A DNA stretch of 64,000 nt from Phanerodontia chrysosporium (Eukaryota > Basidiomycota > Agaricomycetes > Polyporales > Phanerochaetaceae). The translations under genes and the position numbers were made by a program. Numbering within the stretch: position 1 is the stretch's first letter; the number at the start of each line of letters is the position of its first letter. The stretch is taken from positions 744,001 through 808,000 of the forward strand of contig MJGA01000010.1 in assembly GCA_001910725.1 (NCBI GenBank), in the 5' to 3' direction. Below the pieces are notes generated by a model, which was not told the origin of the DNA, ran no database searches, and saw only the letters and a program-made list of their open reading frames with translations. This document shows, piece after piece, positions 10,753 to 20,335 of the stretch.

Positions 10753-11430
10753 ACGGCGGAAGTTTCGCCTTAAACCGATGAACGGAATGTCACCAATTTG
10801 AGTGAGACCGAGCTCGTATTGGTGCCACTCCTTAAACGTGGTGGTGGGGGCGAGGCGGCTGAGCTCGGCGCAGATTTGGCGAAGTCGCTCGAGCAGGAGG
10901 TGGAAGTGGTGGGCGTGGTCGCTGTTGACGATGTGGAGCAGGTCAACTTCCTCGACGGCCTTGAGACGCTTGATGGTGGCGTCGAGCTTGGGCGTGAAGA
11001 TGCCGACGAGGTCAGTAGGGGAGTATTTGGGGATGTCGATGCCGACGGGCTTGCGGGCAATGGGCTCGTACGTCGGGGCGGCGCTGAGGCGCTCTGCCAA
11101 ACTGAGCTTGGAGGAGGAGGCGGCTACGGTGGCCTGGGCTTCTTGCGCCCCGCGTTGGCACTGTTCGCGGATGCAGTTGCCTACGCACTGTTCGGCTTTA
11201 CGAGCCTCGCGGACGGCAGTCCAGTTGATGGAGGGAACGGAAGGCGGGGGCGTCGGGAGCGTGGAGACGTACTTGATGACCGCCTTGACTTTGCGGTCTG
11301 TCCACTTGACGGGGTTACCGGCCTCGCGACGACGTTGGAGGCGGTCAAAGATGCGCTGGGGGATGTGGTCCTTGAGCCGGACGTCTTTCGGCACTGCAAA
11401 GCAAGGGCCTTAGCAATGTGTACGGAGTGA
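10753..11430 (-). pseudogene. Pre-gag ORF, second copy of family B (3' truncated)
   Basis: Encodes a protein clearly homologous to the element B pre-gag ORF (KDVRLKDHIPQRIFDRLQ and on), with scattered substitutions. It is cut off just after the shared FIGLRRNFRR, where the sequence joins the inverted LTR end. As in element B, no methionine codon occurs in it, and no ATG in any frame between 11548 and 10753 on the minus strand. Confidence 0.8.
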
Positions 11431-11548
11431 GCAGGCTGCTCGACTACGACGTACTTGTCTTAATCGGAGGGAATAAACTTTTTTAAACGGTGTTGTGGGG
11501 GAGCGGTAGGGGGAATATGCTTAGAGCACCCAAAAGATCTCGACCTAA

Positions 11549-12184
11549 TGTCGCGGAGCGAAGGCTCAACGCTTCACAAGGGAGGACAGATGGGGAGGTC
11601 GACGACGAGGCGCGGCGGAGCGAGTCACGCAGCGACGAACACACTTGTTCAGTTGTCCGTATTGACCAAGAGGTCGAGATGACGGACAGGAGCAAGGGGA
11701 GCTACCCTTATATACTACAGGTCCTTTAGGGCAGGCTATATGATTACATAAGCTGATGGGCAGCGCTCAGCATAGCCAGCGAGGCTGCGACGCGGACTGC
11801 GCGGCGAGGCTGTGCTGGGGCTATGTCACGAGGCTGTGTCAGCTGGCAGTGTCTCGAGGCTGCGTCGGGCCGAGGCTGTGTCATCAGGCTGATCAGCTCG
11901 GCGTGTCTCGGCGAGGGGAGTCATCAGGGATGACAGTGCCTCCTCGGCGATCCGGGGAACCGGTTGCAAGGCAGACCGGTGATCCGGGCAGTGTCTGAGC
12001 GCGCAGTGGGATGCGCTGGCGTCTAGGGGTGATGCGCCATCAGGGCGCTGGCGCTGAGTGGCCAGGCGCTGAGTGTGGGCGGCTAGGACTCCAGACGGCG
12101 CGAGGGCTGCTCGCCCGTTGGATTAATCGAGGAAAACAGCCAAAAATCGGCGAAAAATAGGGCAACACCGTCACATCCGTGACA
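11549..12184 (-). repeat. LTR of family B, short form (636 bp)
   Basis: Similar throughout to the 696-bp LTRs of element B but lacking exactly 60 bp, the intron-like segment (26174-26233 in element B). It keeps the TATA box, the ATCTCGACCT start-site sequence and the adjoining AGGTCGAGAT primer-site sequence (11537-11546, reverse). Confidence 0.92.
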
Positions 12185-13658
12185 GACACCCGGAGACAAT
12201 GGCTGCAGTCTCCATGAGTATACACACCGTCTGATGCTGGTAAAGAGACTTACCCGTTTGCGTGTCTGGTATCCTTCCATACCGTCTAGGTCGAACAAGA
12301 CCGAGACAGCCGTGACAGTCCGCTTCGAGCATAAGAGCTCCATAGCTGCAAGCCAGTCCTCGTCCTTGAGGATCATTGGGGTGCCGGTCTTGCCACCACT
12401 ATGTATCAAGTTAGCATACATACATTCAAATATTGGAAAGAGCGTACAGGAACCCAGTCCAGAACAGCTTGAACGGAGGACCAAAGAAGATGCCGGGAGC
12501 ATACCGTTTGTCAAGCTCGTGAGCAGCAAGAGCTGCGGTGATAAAGTTTGACCGCGAGATATCCAAGAGGGGGAGTTTCCTCGGGACCTGCTTTGACCGC
12601 TCTTGCTTGGTTTTCTTTTCACGGCGACCACTGCCAACGCGCTCGGTCCAGGACGTAGCAACAAGGACGAAGAACTGGCGGCCTAATAGCGGTTAGATTG
12701 ATGTGCCATCGTAGTAAACCTCTCTTACATACTAGGGGAACCCACCGCCTCAGGCATGGCAGTCGCCTGAGCAGCAGGAGTTGCCGGTGTTGGTGTCACA
12801 CCTGGAGCTGGTGGGTCAGCGTCCACGATATGTGCCTCTGCTAAACCATCCTCGTTCTCGGTCTCGGTCTGACTCGACTTGGTTTGCGCTCCGTTCAAGA
12901 CAAGCTCTACAAGGACACAGTCAGGGGTACAAGATCCTGTTCTGGTGTATAGAAACATGCCTTCATCAGCAAGGGCACCAGGAATAGGCACGGCGTCTGC
13001 AGAGTCCACAATGACTGCAGTGACGGGGGCTTGTTCACGTTCCAGAAGGGGAGTAAGGGGGACACGAGAGCCTGTACCAGGGACGACGTAAGGGCGAGCC
13101 AGGTGGGGCGCAAGAGTCGGGAGGACGACAAGCTCATGGAAAGCCGAGCCTTGACTCTGGCTGGATTGCGACCAACGTGCTGGCATAGCAAGGGAAGATA
13201 AAAACGACTGGAATGGGTTGTAGACGAGATGAGACTGTAAAACAAAAGTGGGAAGTCGATGGGGACTCACCAACTCCTGAGCTCATCTTTTGAATGCCAC
13301 CTCTTCTCCTGCCATCCTCTCGACATCTTGGTTGCATGCGACATGTCTGGAACAAGACACATCCGCGCAGGACAATAAGTTTGAGCAGAAATGGCTAGCA
13401 AAACCGGGCAACATACCAATATACAGGGCTGATCCTCGTGTTCCACTCTCAAGCAGCCAGACAGCGACGAAAGGAGTCTACGGTGGCAAGCAGCTGACTT
13501 TTGGCCGTGATTGTCAGAGGGAGGAGCAGCGAAGGGTACCACACATGACTCTGCGCTGCGGTCTGAGGGGCTCAGTTAGTGGGGAACGTGGTAAACACGG
13601 CGAACGACGAGCAAGCCCGCAGCACCACGCGCGTCGCAAACGCCCAAAGCGTTACATA

Positions 13659-13737
13659 GTCACATTTTGTTCTGTGCAAGCAGGACCAAACAACCTCGCG
13701 CGCGTTGGCGATTTCACGGAATTATGCAAACGGCAGT
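13659..13737 (-). repeat. Right inverted repeat of the two-gene transposon
   Basis: Reverse complement matches 8632-8710 (see left repeat). It sits directly beside the LTR-like sequence that begins at 13757. Confidence 0.8.
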
Positions 13738-13756
13738 AAGGGTTGAGACGAAAAAC

Positions 13757-14475
13757 TGTGACACTGGGCAAAGGCCAGACTAGAGCGTAAAAGGAAAGAC
13801 GAAGGGCAAACACTCGACACCGGTGGCAGAGCCGGACTAGAATGTTCCCACCCAACGTATGACGTACAACAAAATTACTCGACACCGGGCACAGGCCGGA
13901 CTAGAGTACAACAACCGACGACGAAGAGCACTCGACACCGGGCACGAGCCGGACTAGAGTGGTCTCAACAACAACGTAGACGTAGAACACCAGTGGCACT
14001 GCAGCAGCCGCGCTACAGTACACAGCAAAGAGCAAAAGACGTAGAGGGAGGAACGAACTAGATAGCGGTCTAGTGTCAAGAGGCTCCTCTGAGCGAGGAT
14101 ACAAGGGGTGGGGTTTATATACCCCTTAAACCAGGAGTATTCTAGAGTATTCCATAAAGTTCCATGTTCTTCTGCAATGTTCTCTTCCAAAAATCCCTAA
14201 ATCCTGAGTGCTGGGTCCAAGTCTGGGCCCTTCTGCCAAAATATTCCAGCAGATTCCACAGTATTCTTCGCTTTTCCACAATGTTCCAGCTGCTTCTTAC
14301 CTCTTCCTAGGCCTTCCAAGCCTAAGCATGCCCCTTTCTCTCTTCTTTCCTACTCTTTCCCAATATGGATGCACATTCCCACACCTTCTGGGATCTCCGG
14401 GTTTGGGCATGTCTTCCCACACCCACTGATATGGCAGAGACTTAAGCCCATTTCATCCATATCTTGTGTCAAACA
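13757..14475 (-). repeat. LTR-like sequence of a third family, boundaries uncertain
   Basis: On the minus strand it could start TGTTTGACAC (14475) or TGTGGGAAG (14421) and ends GTGTCACA at 13757. It has a TATA box (TATATAAACCCC near 14119) followed by four imperfect repeats. It follows the end of element C pol but does not resemble the TATA-containing region in front of element C gag (20249). It may be the 3' LTR of a different element or a solo LTR. No matching target duplication was found. Confidence 0.45.
13758..13962 (-). repeat. Four imperfect tandem repeats near the LTR 3' end
   Basis: Four copies of a unit like CTAGTCCGGC...GCCCGGTGTCGAGT (minus strand), at about 13759, 13813, 13877 and 13928, with 50-65 bp spacing. 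Each can form a small GCCGG/CCGGT hairpin. Confidence 0.6.
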
Positions 14476-17400
14476 CCTTTGATGCATGATAACGGGGTGT
14501 ACGGTGCGGAATTCGTGGGGTAGCTGCAGCATGTAGAACTGCGGGCCAACCTTTGCTATGACCTTGTAAGGGCCAAGCATTTTCTCCGCGAGCTTCGGAG
14601 ATGGACGGGTAGTCCGGAAGTGTTTAGCCTTAACGAAGACCATGACTCTGACCTGGAGGTCAGGCGGAGGTGATCTCCGGGCATCGGCGGGTCCTTGGTA
14701 GCGCTTCTGGGCTTCCGCGATCTGTGTCCGGAGCTCCGACTGGAGCTCGTGGAGATCGACGGCGAAGTCGCAAGCGCGAGCGGACGCGATGTCACGCTCG
14801 GGGTGCACTGTGAGATTCGGGTGATAACCCTTGTTAGCGAAGAATGGAGAAATTCCCGTTGTTGCACTCGGGGCATTGTTGTATGCAAACTCCGCGAGTG
14901 GAAGTAACTCCGACCAGTTGTCCTGCTGGTAATTGCAGTACATCCGGAGATACTACTCGAGAGTTTGGTTAGTACGCTCTGTCTGCCCATTTGCCTCGGA
15001 GTGATACCCGGAGGTGTAGTGGAGCTCGATGTCCAGAGCCAGTGCCAGAGAGCGGAAGAACTGCAAGACAAATTCGAAACCTCGGTCGGAGGTAACGTGC
15101 GAGGAAACTCTGTGCTTGAAGAAAACATCGAGGATGAACAACTTAGCTGGTCCCGGAGCATCAATCTCGTCGTGGGTGGGTATGAAGATTGCCTGTTTTG
15201 TGAGGCGATCTACCACTACGAGGATAGCGGAGAATCTGAAGGACTTCGGAAGATGCTCGATGAAGTCCATGGAGATGGAGTTCCATGGCTTCTCCGGGAT
15301 CGGAAGTTGCTGCAGAGTTCCATATGGCTTGTGCCGGGGCGCCTTGGATCTCCTGCAAGTCGTGCAAGACTGGCAATAGTCCTTGACAAACCCGCGAACA
15401 CCGGGCCACGTATACTCGCGTCGGAGGAGCTCGAGAGTCTTGTTAAAACTGTAGTGACCTGCGAGGGGGTGGTCGTGCTTGTAACAGAGAACTCGGAGCC
15501 GGAGTTCGGGAATGTCGGGAACGTAGATGTGATTATCGAGTAGAAGTAAACCTGTATTATCAGTGGACCAGCGCGGAGGAAGTGGAGATTGGGAAAGGAT
15601 AGAAGAAGCAAGGGAATCTGTAGCCAAAGCCTTACGAATATCATTGTGCAGTGTTTCCACGTCCATAGTGACCACAGGCCGGGGAACTGGAGCTGCGAGG
15701 ATGGTCGCTCGGAGGGATGCAGCGAGATGTTCGGAGGTGAAGATCGGCTTGTAGTTGTGCGGATTGACGTTGGCATAGCCGTTACCTCCCTCTTTAAGGT
15801 AGACGTCCCATCGTCGAGTGAGCACGTCGGGCTTGGTGCCCAGGCAGCCGGGACGGAAGCGGATGATCATGTTGAAGGAGTTCAGAAACTCCGACCACCA
15901 GGCTTGTCTCCGGGTCAGGAGTTTCATTGTGGAGAAATACTCCAGGTTCTTGTGGTCGGTGATGATGTCTATGGGGGTAGAGGAGCCTTCAAGGTAGTGC
16001 CGCCAGATGCGGAATGCCTCGAAGATGACTAGCAACTCCTTGTCGTGAACGTCGTAGTTCAACTCCAGAGCGGAGAACATTCGGGAGTGGAACACAAGTG
16101 GATGAATGCCGTCATCCATGACCATGGATAAGATGGCCGCTAGTGCATAGTCGGACGCATCGGTCTTCACTGTCACGGATGTGACAGTGCAGCCCTATTT
16201 TTCGCCGATTTTTGGCTATTTTCCTCGATTAATCCAATGGGTGAGCAGCCCTCGCGCCGTCTGGAGTCCTAGCCGCCCATGCTCAGCACCTGGCCATGCA
16301 GCGCCAGCGCCCTGATGGTGCATCACCCCTAGATGCCAGCGCATTCTGCTGCGTGCTCAGACACTGCCCAGATCACCGGTCTGCCTTGCAGTCGGTCCCC
16401 CGGATCGCCGAGGAAGCACTGTCATCTCTGATGACTCCCCTCGCTGAGACACGCCGAGCTGATCAGCCTGATGACACAGCCTCGGCCCGACGCAGCCTCG
16501 AGACACTGCCAGCTGACGCAGCCTCGTGACATAGCCCCAGCACAGCCTCGCCGCGCAGTCCGCGTCGCAGCCCCGCTGGCTATGCCAAGCACTGCCCATC
16601 AGCTTAAGTAATCGTATAGCCTGCCCTAAAGACTCTGTAGTATATAAGGGTAGCACTCCTCGCTCCTGTCCGTCATCTCGACCTCTTGGTCAATACGGAC
16701 AGGTAAGCCGCACTTTGTATTTCTTTACTATTCTCAATAATAACTTGGTCAATACGGACAGCTGCATAAGTTGTGTGTCGCCACGTGACTCGCTCCGCTG
16801 CACCTCGTCGTCGTCATCCCCATCCGCCCTCCCTTGTGTAGCGTTGAGTCCTAGCTCCGCGACATCCACAATCAATGGAGCACCGGGCTTCCACTGCGCC
16901 AGTGTCGGAGCAGACGTGAAGGCCTTTTTCAAGGTATCGAACACCTCCTGACACTGCGGGGTCCACTTCCACAGAGTATTCTTCCAGGTGAGACGGGTTA
17001 GTGGAACAACGATATCGGAATAGAAGGGAATGAAACGACGATAGAAATTTGCAAACCCTAGGAAGGACTGGATGTCCTTGACCTTCCGCGGAGTAGACCA
17101 GTCAAGAATAATCTTGACCTTGTCCTCGGACGTCAAAAGCCCAGAGGAGGACAAGATGTATCCAAGGTACTCCACCAAGTCAGTGTGGAACTGACACTTT
17201 GGAGCCTTGGCGTAGAGGCCATGCTCACGGAGTCTGCGGAGAACTTCGCGGACGTGTTTCCGGTGCTCCTCCGAAGAATTGGAGTAGATGAGGATATCGT
17301 CGAAGTAGACGATAATGCACTCATCGAGCAAGTCGCGGAAAACGTCATTCATGAATCTCTGGAAAGCGGCAGGAGCATTAGTAAGACCTTCAGGGATGAC

Positions 17401-18555
17401 CAACCACTCGAAAGAGCCGTAGCACGTGCGGAATGTGGTTTTCTACTTGTCGCCCTCCGCAATGTGGACCAGATGGTACGCATGGTGGAGATCTATCTTG
17501 GTGTAGATACAGACTTTTTCCAGAGCATTCAGGAGATCGGAGATGAGGGGAAGGGGGTAGTGGTCTTTCTTGGTGATGCGATTCAGAGCGCAGAGGTCCA
17601 CACAGAGACGTAAACTCCCATCCTTCTTCTTGACGAGGAGGATCGGAGCTCCGTGCGGAGAGGAGGACTGGCGAATGAATCCTGCGGAGAGATTCTTGTC
17701 GATGAACTCGCAGAGAGCTTGGAGTTCAGCTGAAGATAGGGATTAGAGACGCCCCGAAGTTAGGGGCTTGTCATCTTCCAACTCGATCTTGAGGTCGTAA
17801 GGTCGGTGAGGAGGTAGAGTGTAGGCACGTTCCTCGCTGAAGACGTCGGCAAAGTCGTGATACTCTGGGGGAACATTGGATAGATCGAGTGGAGGTGTCA
17901 GAGCGGGGGTAGTGGAGTCGGAGACGGCGCGCAAACGGAAGTGGAACACTTCGGAGCCGGGCAACTGCGAGGCTCGCGCGAATGCGGCTGCTCCGATGAG
18001 GGATACAAGAGGAGCTGAGCAGAGTGCAGGAGGAGTGGGATCAGAAAACTCGTCGGAAGTGGGGTTTTTCTCCGGAGATATGGCCTTATCAGCCGGAGAC
18101 GGGGGTACAGAGGGGACTGCAGGCGGAAAGGTGATGGTACAGGCTGCCCAGTCAATCGACCGATTGAAGGCGGAGAGCCAGTTGAGACCTAAGAGTCCAG
18201 TCAATGGAGAGTCGAGTTTAGTAACGTAGAAAGACAAATCCAGGGTGTTCCCGGTCAGAAACGTGACCGGAAGATCAACGGAGAAGGAGATGGTCCATGC
18301 AAGAGATCCATCGAAAAGACGGAGTGGCAGTGGAGGAACGGACTTGAGCCAGAGATGGTGTCGCTTGGCAAAATCGAAATCAATGAAACAATGTGAGGAG
18401 CCACTGTCTAGCAGCGCAAGAAGAGAAAGATCGGGGGGGTGCGGTTAGCGGAACATAGAAGGAATGCAACGGAGAAAGAGCGGACACATTGAGACGGAGC
18501 TCCTCGAATGCACGGGAAGATTCAACGCAACTCTCGGCCCGTGCGGAGCCACAAG
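14390..18555 (-). pseudogene. Pol of element C (PR-RT-RNaseH-IN), with stops and a frameshift
   Basis: Protease LLDSGSSHCF near 18400; RT with FDDIL box near 17300; RNase H TDASDYALAA just left of the solo LTR; integrase HHCC (15480-15340) and D-D-E core (TSDRGFEF, QTERTNQTLE). Stops at 17743-17745 (TAA), 17443-17445 (TAG where Trp is expected in GDEWKT-type motif) and 14953-14955 (TAG where Gln is expected after TLE). A run of seven G at 18433-18439 shifts the frame in front of the protease. A solo LTR splits RT from RNase H. Confidence 0.88.
16171..16864 (+). repeat. Solo LTR of family B inside element C pol
   Basis: 694 bp, TGTCACGGATGTGACAG...CCGCGACA, opposite in orientation to element C. 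Flanks are TTCAC (16166-16170) and TCCAC (16865-16869), a 5-bp target duplication with one change. It keeps the intron-like segment (16703-16761, 59 bp). It is clearly diverged from the LTRs of element B, so it is an older insertion. Confidence 0.92.
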
Positions 18556-18561
18556 AGTTGC

Positions 18562-19941
18562 TCAGGCTTTTGACTCTGAGCTCTGCGGAGTAGCGGAGCT
18601 CGTGGTCGTAGCCGAGCGGGCCTTAGCCTGAGAGGCCGTAGAGACGGGGTTGGTACAGTGCCGGGCCTTGTGGCCGGGCTTTGCGCAGAACATGCACAAG
18701 TTGTTTTCGAAACGGCGTTTACGCTCCTCTGGCGTTAGCTTACCGTTCTTGTCCAATCCCATGGCCTTTGCCTGATCAGCGGTGGAGTTGTTGCCACTGC
18801 TGTTGTTTCCGGGCCGCAGCGTGGAGTTCGCCCTCGGGTTTGGAGTATCATTCCTGCCCCCGGAGTTTGAACCCTTTGCCTGGTTGTTGCTGCTGCTGGA
18901 CTTAGCAGCCTGGTTGCCGTTACCGCTGCTCGACGCATTGTTAGAACTGCCTCCGGAGTTATTACTCCGAGAGCCGGAGTTCTGCAATGAGCTGGCTTTC
19001 GGCTGAGACCCCCGTTCACGGCGGACCTCTTCCTGGCGCTTCCAATATCGCCGATTGTAGAGCTGGATCAATCTCCGCATTTCGGCCAGCGTTTTAGGCT
19101 TGCCGGATGGAGACTCGGAGATCTTGTCCTTGAGCTGGGCTGGGAGGCCCTTGTAGAGCAAGAAGCACAAGGTCGGCTCACTCCACTGAACTCGGGATGC
19201 TAACCTGTTGAACTCAGCAAGGTATTTTGCGCACGGCTTATCGTCACGCATGGTTAGCATCTGGAGTTTGGACTCCGTGTCGCCCTCCGGGTCGAAGACT
19301 CTGAAGTTTGACTGGAGTTCCTCCACGAAGATGTCCCAGTCGTCAATCCACTCCGGATCTTCGCCCCTCATGATGGCTGGTTCAAACCAGTCCAACGCAG
19401 TACCCTTGAGGTATGAGAGAGCGAAGCTGACCTTGTCCTGACCCCGGGCGAAACTCCGGGTGTCAGTCTGGAAGGCCAGTTGACACTGGAGCAGGAAGGT
19501 GTTGAGCTTCTGTGGGTCAGAGCCATCGAACAGATCGGGCTTCCGGACCTTCACAGAGCGGGGCGGAGAAGAAGAGGACGTCTTACGAGTTAATTGTTCC
19601 AGTACCTCCGCTAGCCGGACTATGTCCGATGGCGGAGCTTCGTCATTCCGTGGCTCTGAGCGTCGAGAGCCGGAACAAGACTGGAAGCCCTCTCTACTCG
19701 GGTTGTGATCCTGGAACGGGTTGTTCGGAGATTCTCGAGGCATGTGGAATTCCGGGACCGGAGGTTCCTCAGAGGGCCGGTTTTCCGGCTGCGGCTCTGC
19801 AGCCTCGGGCTCCTCGACTGGGTCTAGTTCTTCGAACCGGTCCTCGTCTGGGGTCGTGTGTCGTCGCGACACAGGTTGCTGCGACGTGGATCGCCAGGGT
19901 CGGACGTTGATGTGTCCGTACGCCTGCTGGAAGGCGCTCAT
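18562..19941 (-). CDS. Gag of element C
   Basis: Intact 459-residue ORF. The N-terminus is low-complexity and acidic, and the capsid-like part (about residues 110-290) has the typical LKGTALDWFEP and FRVFDPEGDTESKLQ of gypsy Gag. An Asn/Ser-rich stretch follows, and near the end is a CCHC knuckle, CMFCAKPGHKARHC. Pol follows without an in-frame link; a TGA ends gag. Confidence 0.9.
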   Translation of the reverse strand: MSAFQQAYGHINVRPWRSTSQQPVSRRHTTPDEDRFEELDPVEEPEAAEPQPENRPSEEPPVPEFHMPRESPNNPFQDHNPSREGFQSCSGSRRSEPRNDEAPPSDIVRLAEVLEQLTRKTSSSSPPRSVKVRKPDLFDGSDPQKLNTFLLQCQLAFQTDTRSFARGQDKVSFALSYLKGTALDWFEPAIMRGEDPEWIDDWDIFVEELQSNFRVFDPEGDTESKLQMLTMRDDKPCAKYLAEFNRLASRVQWSEPTLCFLLYKGLPAQLKDKISESPSGKPKTLAEMRRLIQLYNRRYWKRQEEVRRERGSQPKASSLQNSGSRSNNSGGSSNNASSSGNGNQAAKSSSSNNQAKGSNSGGRNDTPNPRANSTLRPGNNSSGNNSTADQAKAMGLDKNGKLTPEERKRRFENNLCMFCAKPGHKARHCTNPVSTASQAKARSATTTSSATPQSSESKA

Positions 19942-20322
19942 GCAGTGCCGAGTGAGTTCGGATATATTGTCAAGGTGTGTGGCGGAGATGGGCCGGAGAA
20001 CCGAGAACGGAGCGGAGAAGGGGTCGAAGAAGGGCAGAGGTCGGAGGTTGGATGGCAGTCGGCTTCAGCCTTAAAGGGCTGCGCCCTCGGCGGTCTGCAT
20101 TGCCTGGATTTCGGAGTCGGAGATATGGAGAAGTGGCGGGGTTTGGCCCCACACAGAGATTGTGAGAAGGGATTAAGCAGAGTCGAGAAGGTACAGGGGG
20201 AACCTAAGTCAATATCCGAACTGAAGAATACAAGTGCTAGCGTGAGAGCTTATATACTACTGCATCCGAAGTTCACGGAGATGGTCGGAGATGTACAGAA
20301 CATATCATACTTCCAATCTGGG
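19942..20322 (-). promoter_or_regulatory. 5' region of element C with TATA box
   Basis: Between gag and the LINE target site, on the minus strand, TATATAAG occurs at 20256-20249 in pyrimidine-rich DNA. It is probably part of the 5' LTR and leader. No partner LTR copy is in the window to prove it. Confidence 0.4.
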
Positions 20323-20335
20323 ATTTGTCTCAGGA

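Larger units (their letters stand above)
10722..12184 (-). mobile_element. Aberrant family-B gypsy insertion with two LTR 5' ends
   Basis: Flanked by the 5-bp duplication GACAC (10717-10721 and 12185-12189). Read on the minus strand it is: LTR (12184-11549), leader, pre-gag ORF, then an abrupt join at 10753/10752 to the reverse complement of the first 31 bp of the same LTR. Both ends of the inserted DNA are thus the U3 tip TGTCACGGATGTGACGG. There is no gag, no pol and no U5 end. Confidence 0.85.
9922..13186 (-). pseudogene. Accessory gene of the transposon, split by a gypsy fragment (unknown function)
   Basis: Minus strand, several exons. ATG probably at 13184-13186 (MPARWSQSS). Exons join at 12737, then near 12670-12490 (branch-point-like GCTAAC in the next intron), then about 12420-12265. 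A further exon at 12200-12185 continues at 10716 after the insertion, and the last exon is 10633-9922. Removing the insertion plus one GACAC copy restores the frame. The protein would be about 450 residues. Middle: DISRSNFITAALAAHEL. It has a Cys-His cluster (WPCTSHGACF, then H-x-Q-L-N). The C-terminus has a SAM-like helical pattern (TGLPEGQVFQLRRFAHAW). Similar hypothetical proteins are common in agaricomycetes as far as I recall. Function unknown. Confidence 0.65.
8583..13763. mobile_element. Tc1/mariner-IS630-like transposon with two convergent genes (disrupted)
   Basis: Inverted repeats of about 79 bp (8632-8710 and 13659-13737, roughly 80% identical) enclose a DDE transposase on the plus strand and an unrelated multi-exon gene on the minus strand, tail to tail with about 95 bp between them. 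Outside both repeats lies TGTCACAGTT, which may be the true tip, but the distances differ and no TA target duplication is clear. The outer boundaries are therefore uncertain. A 1.46-kb gypsy-derived insertion splits the second gene. Confidence 0.6.

Noticed and set aside
10798..11430. Two plus-strand ORFs of over 200 codons
   Set aside because: Antisense to the pre-gag ORF of family B, which has homologues; the same shadows appear opposite the element B copy.
19858..20335. N-terminal 160 residues of the long ORF that continues into the LINE RT
   Set aside because: This part is antisense to element C gag and its 5' region; the LINE starts only at 20336 as the target duplication shows.
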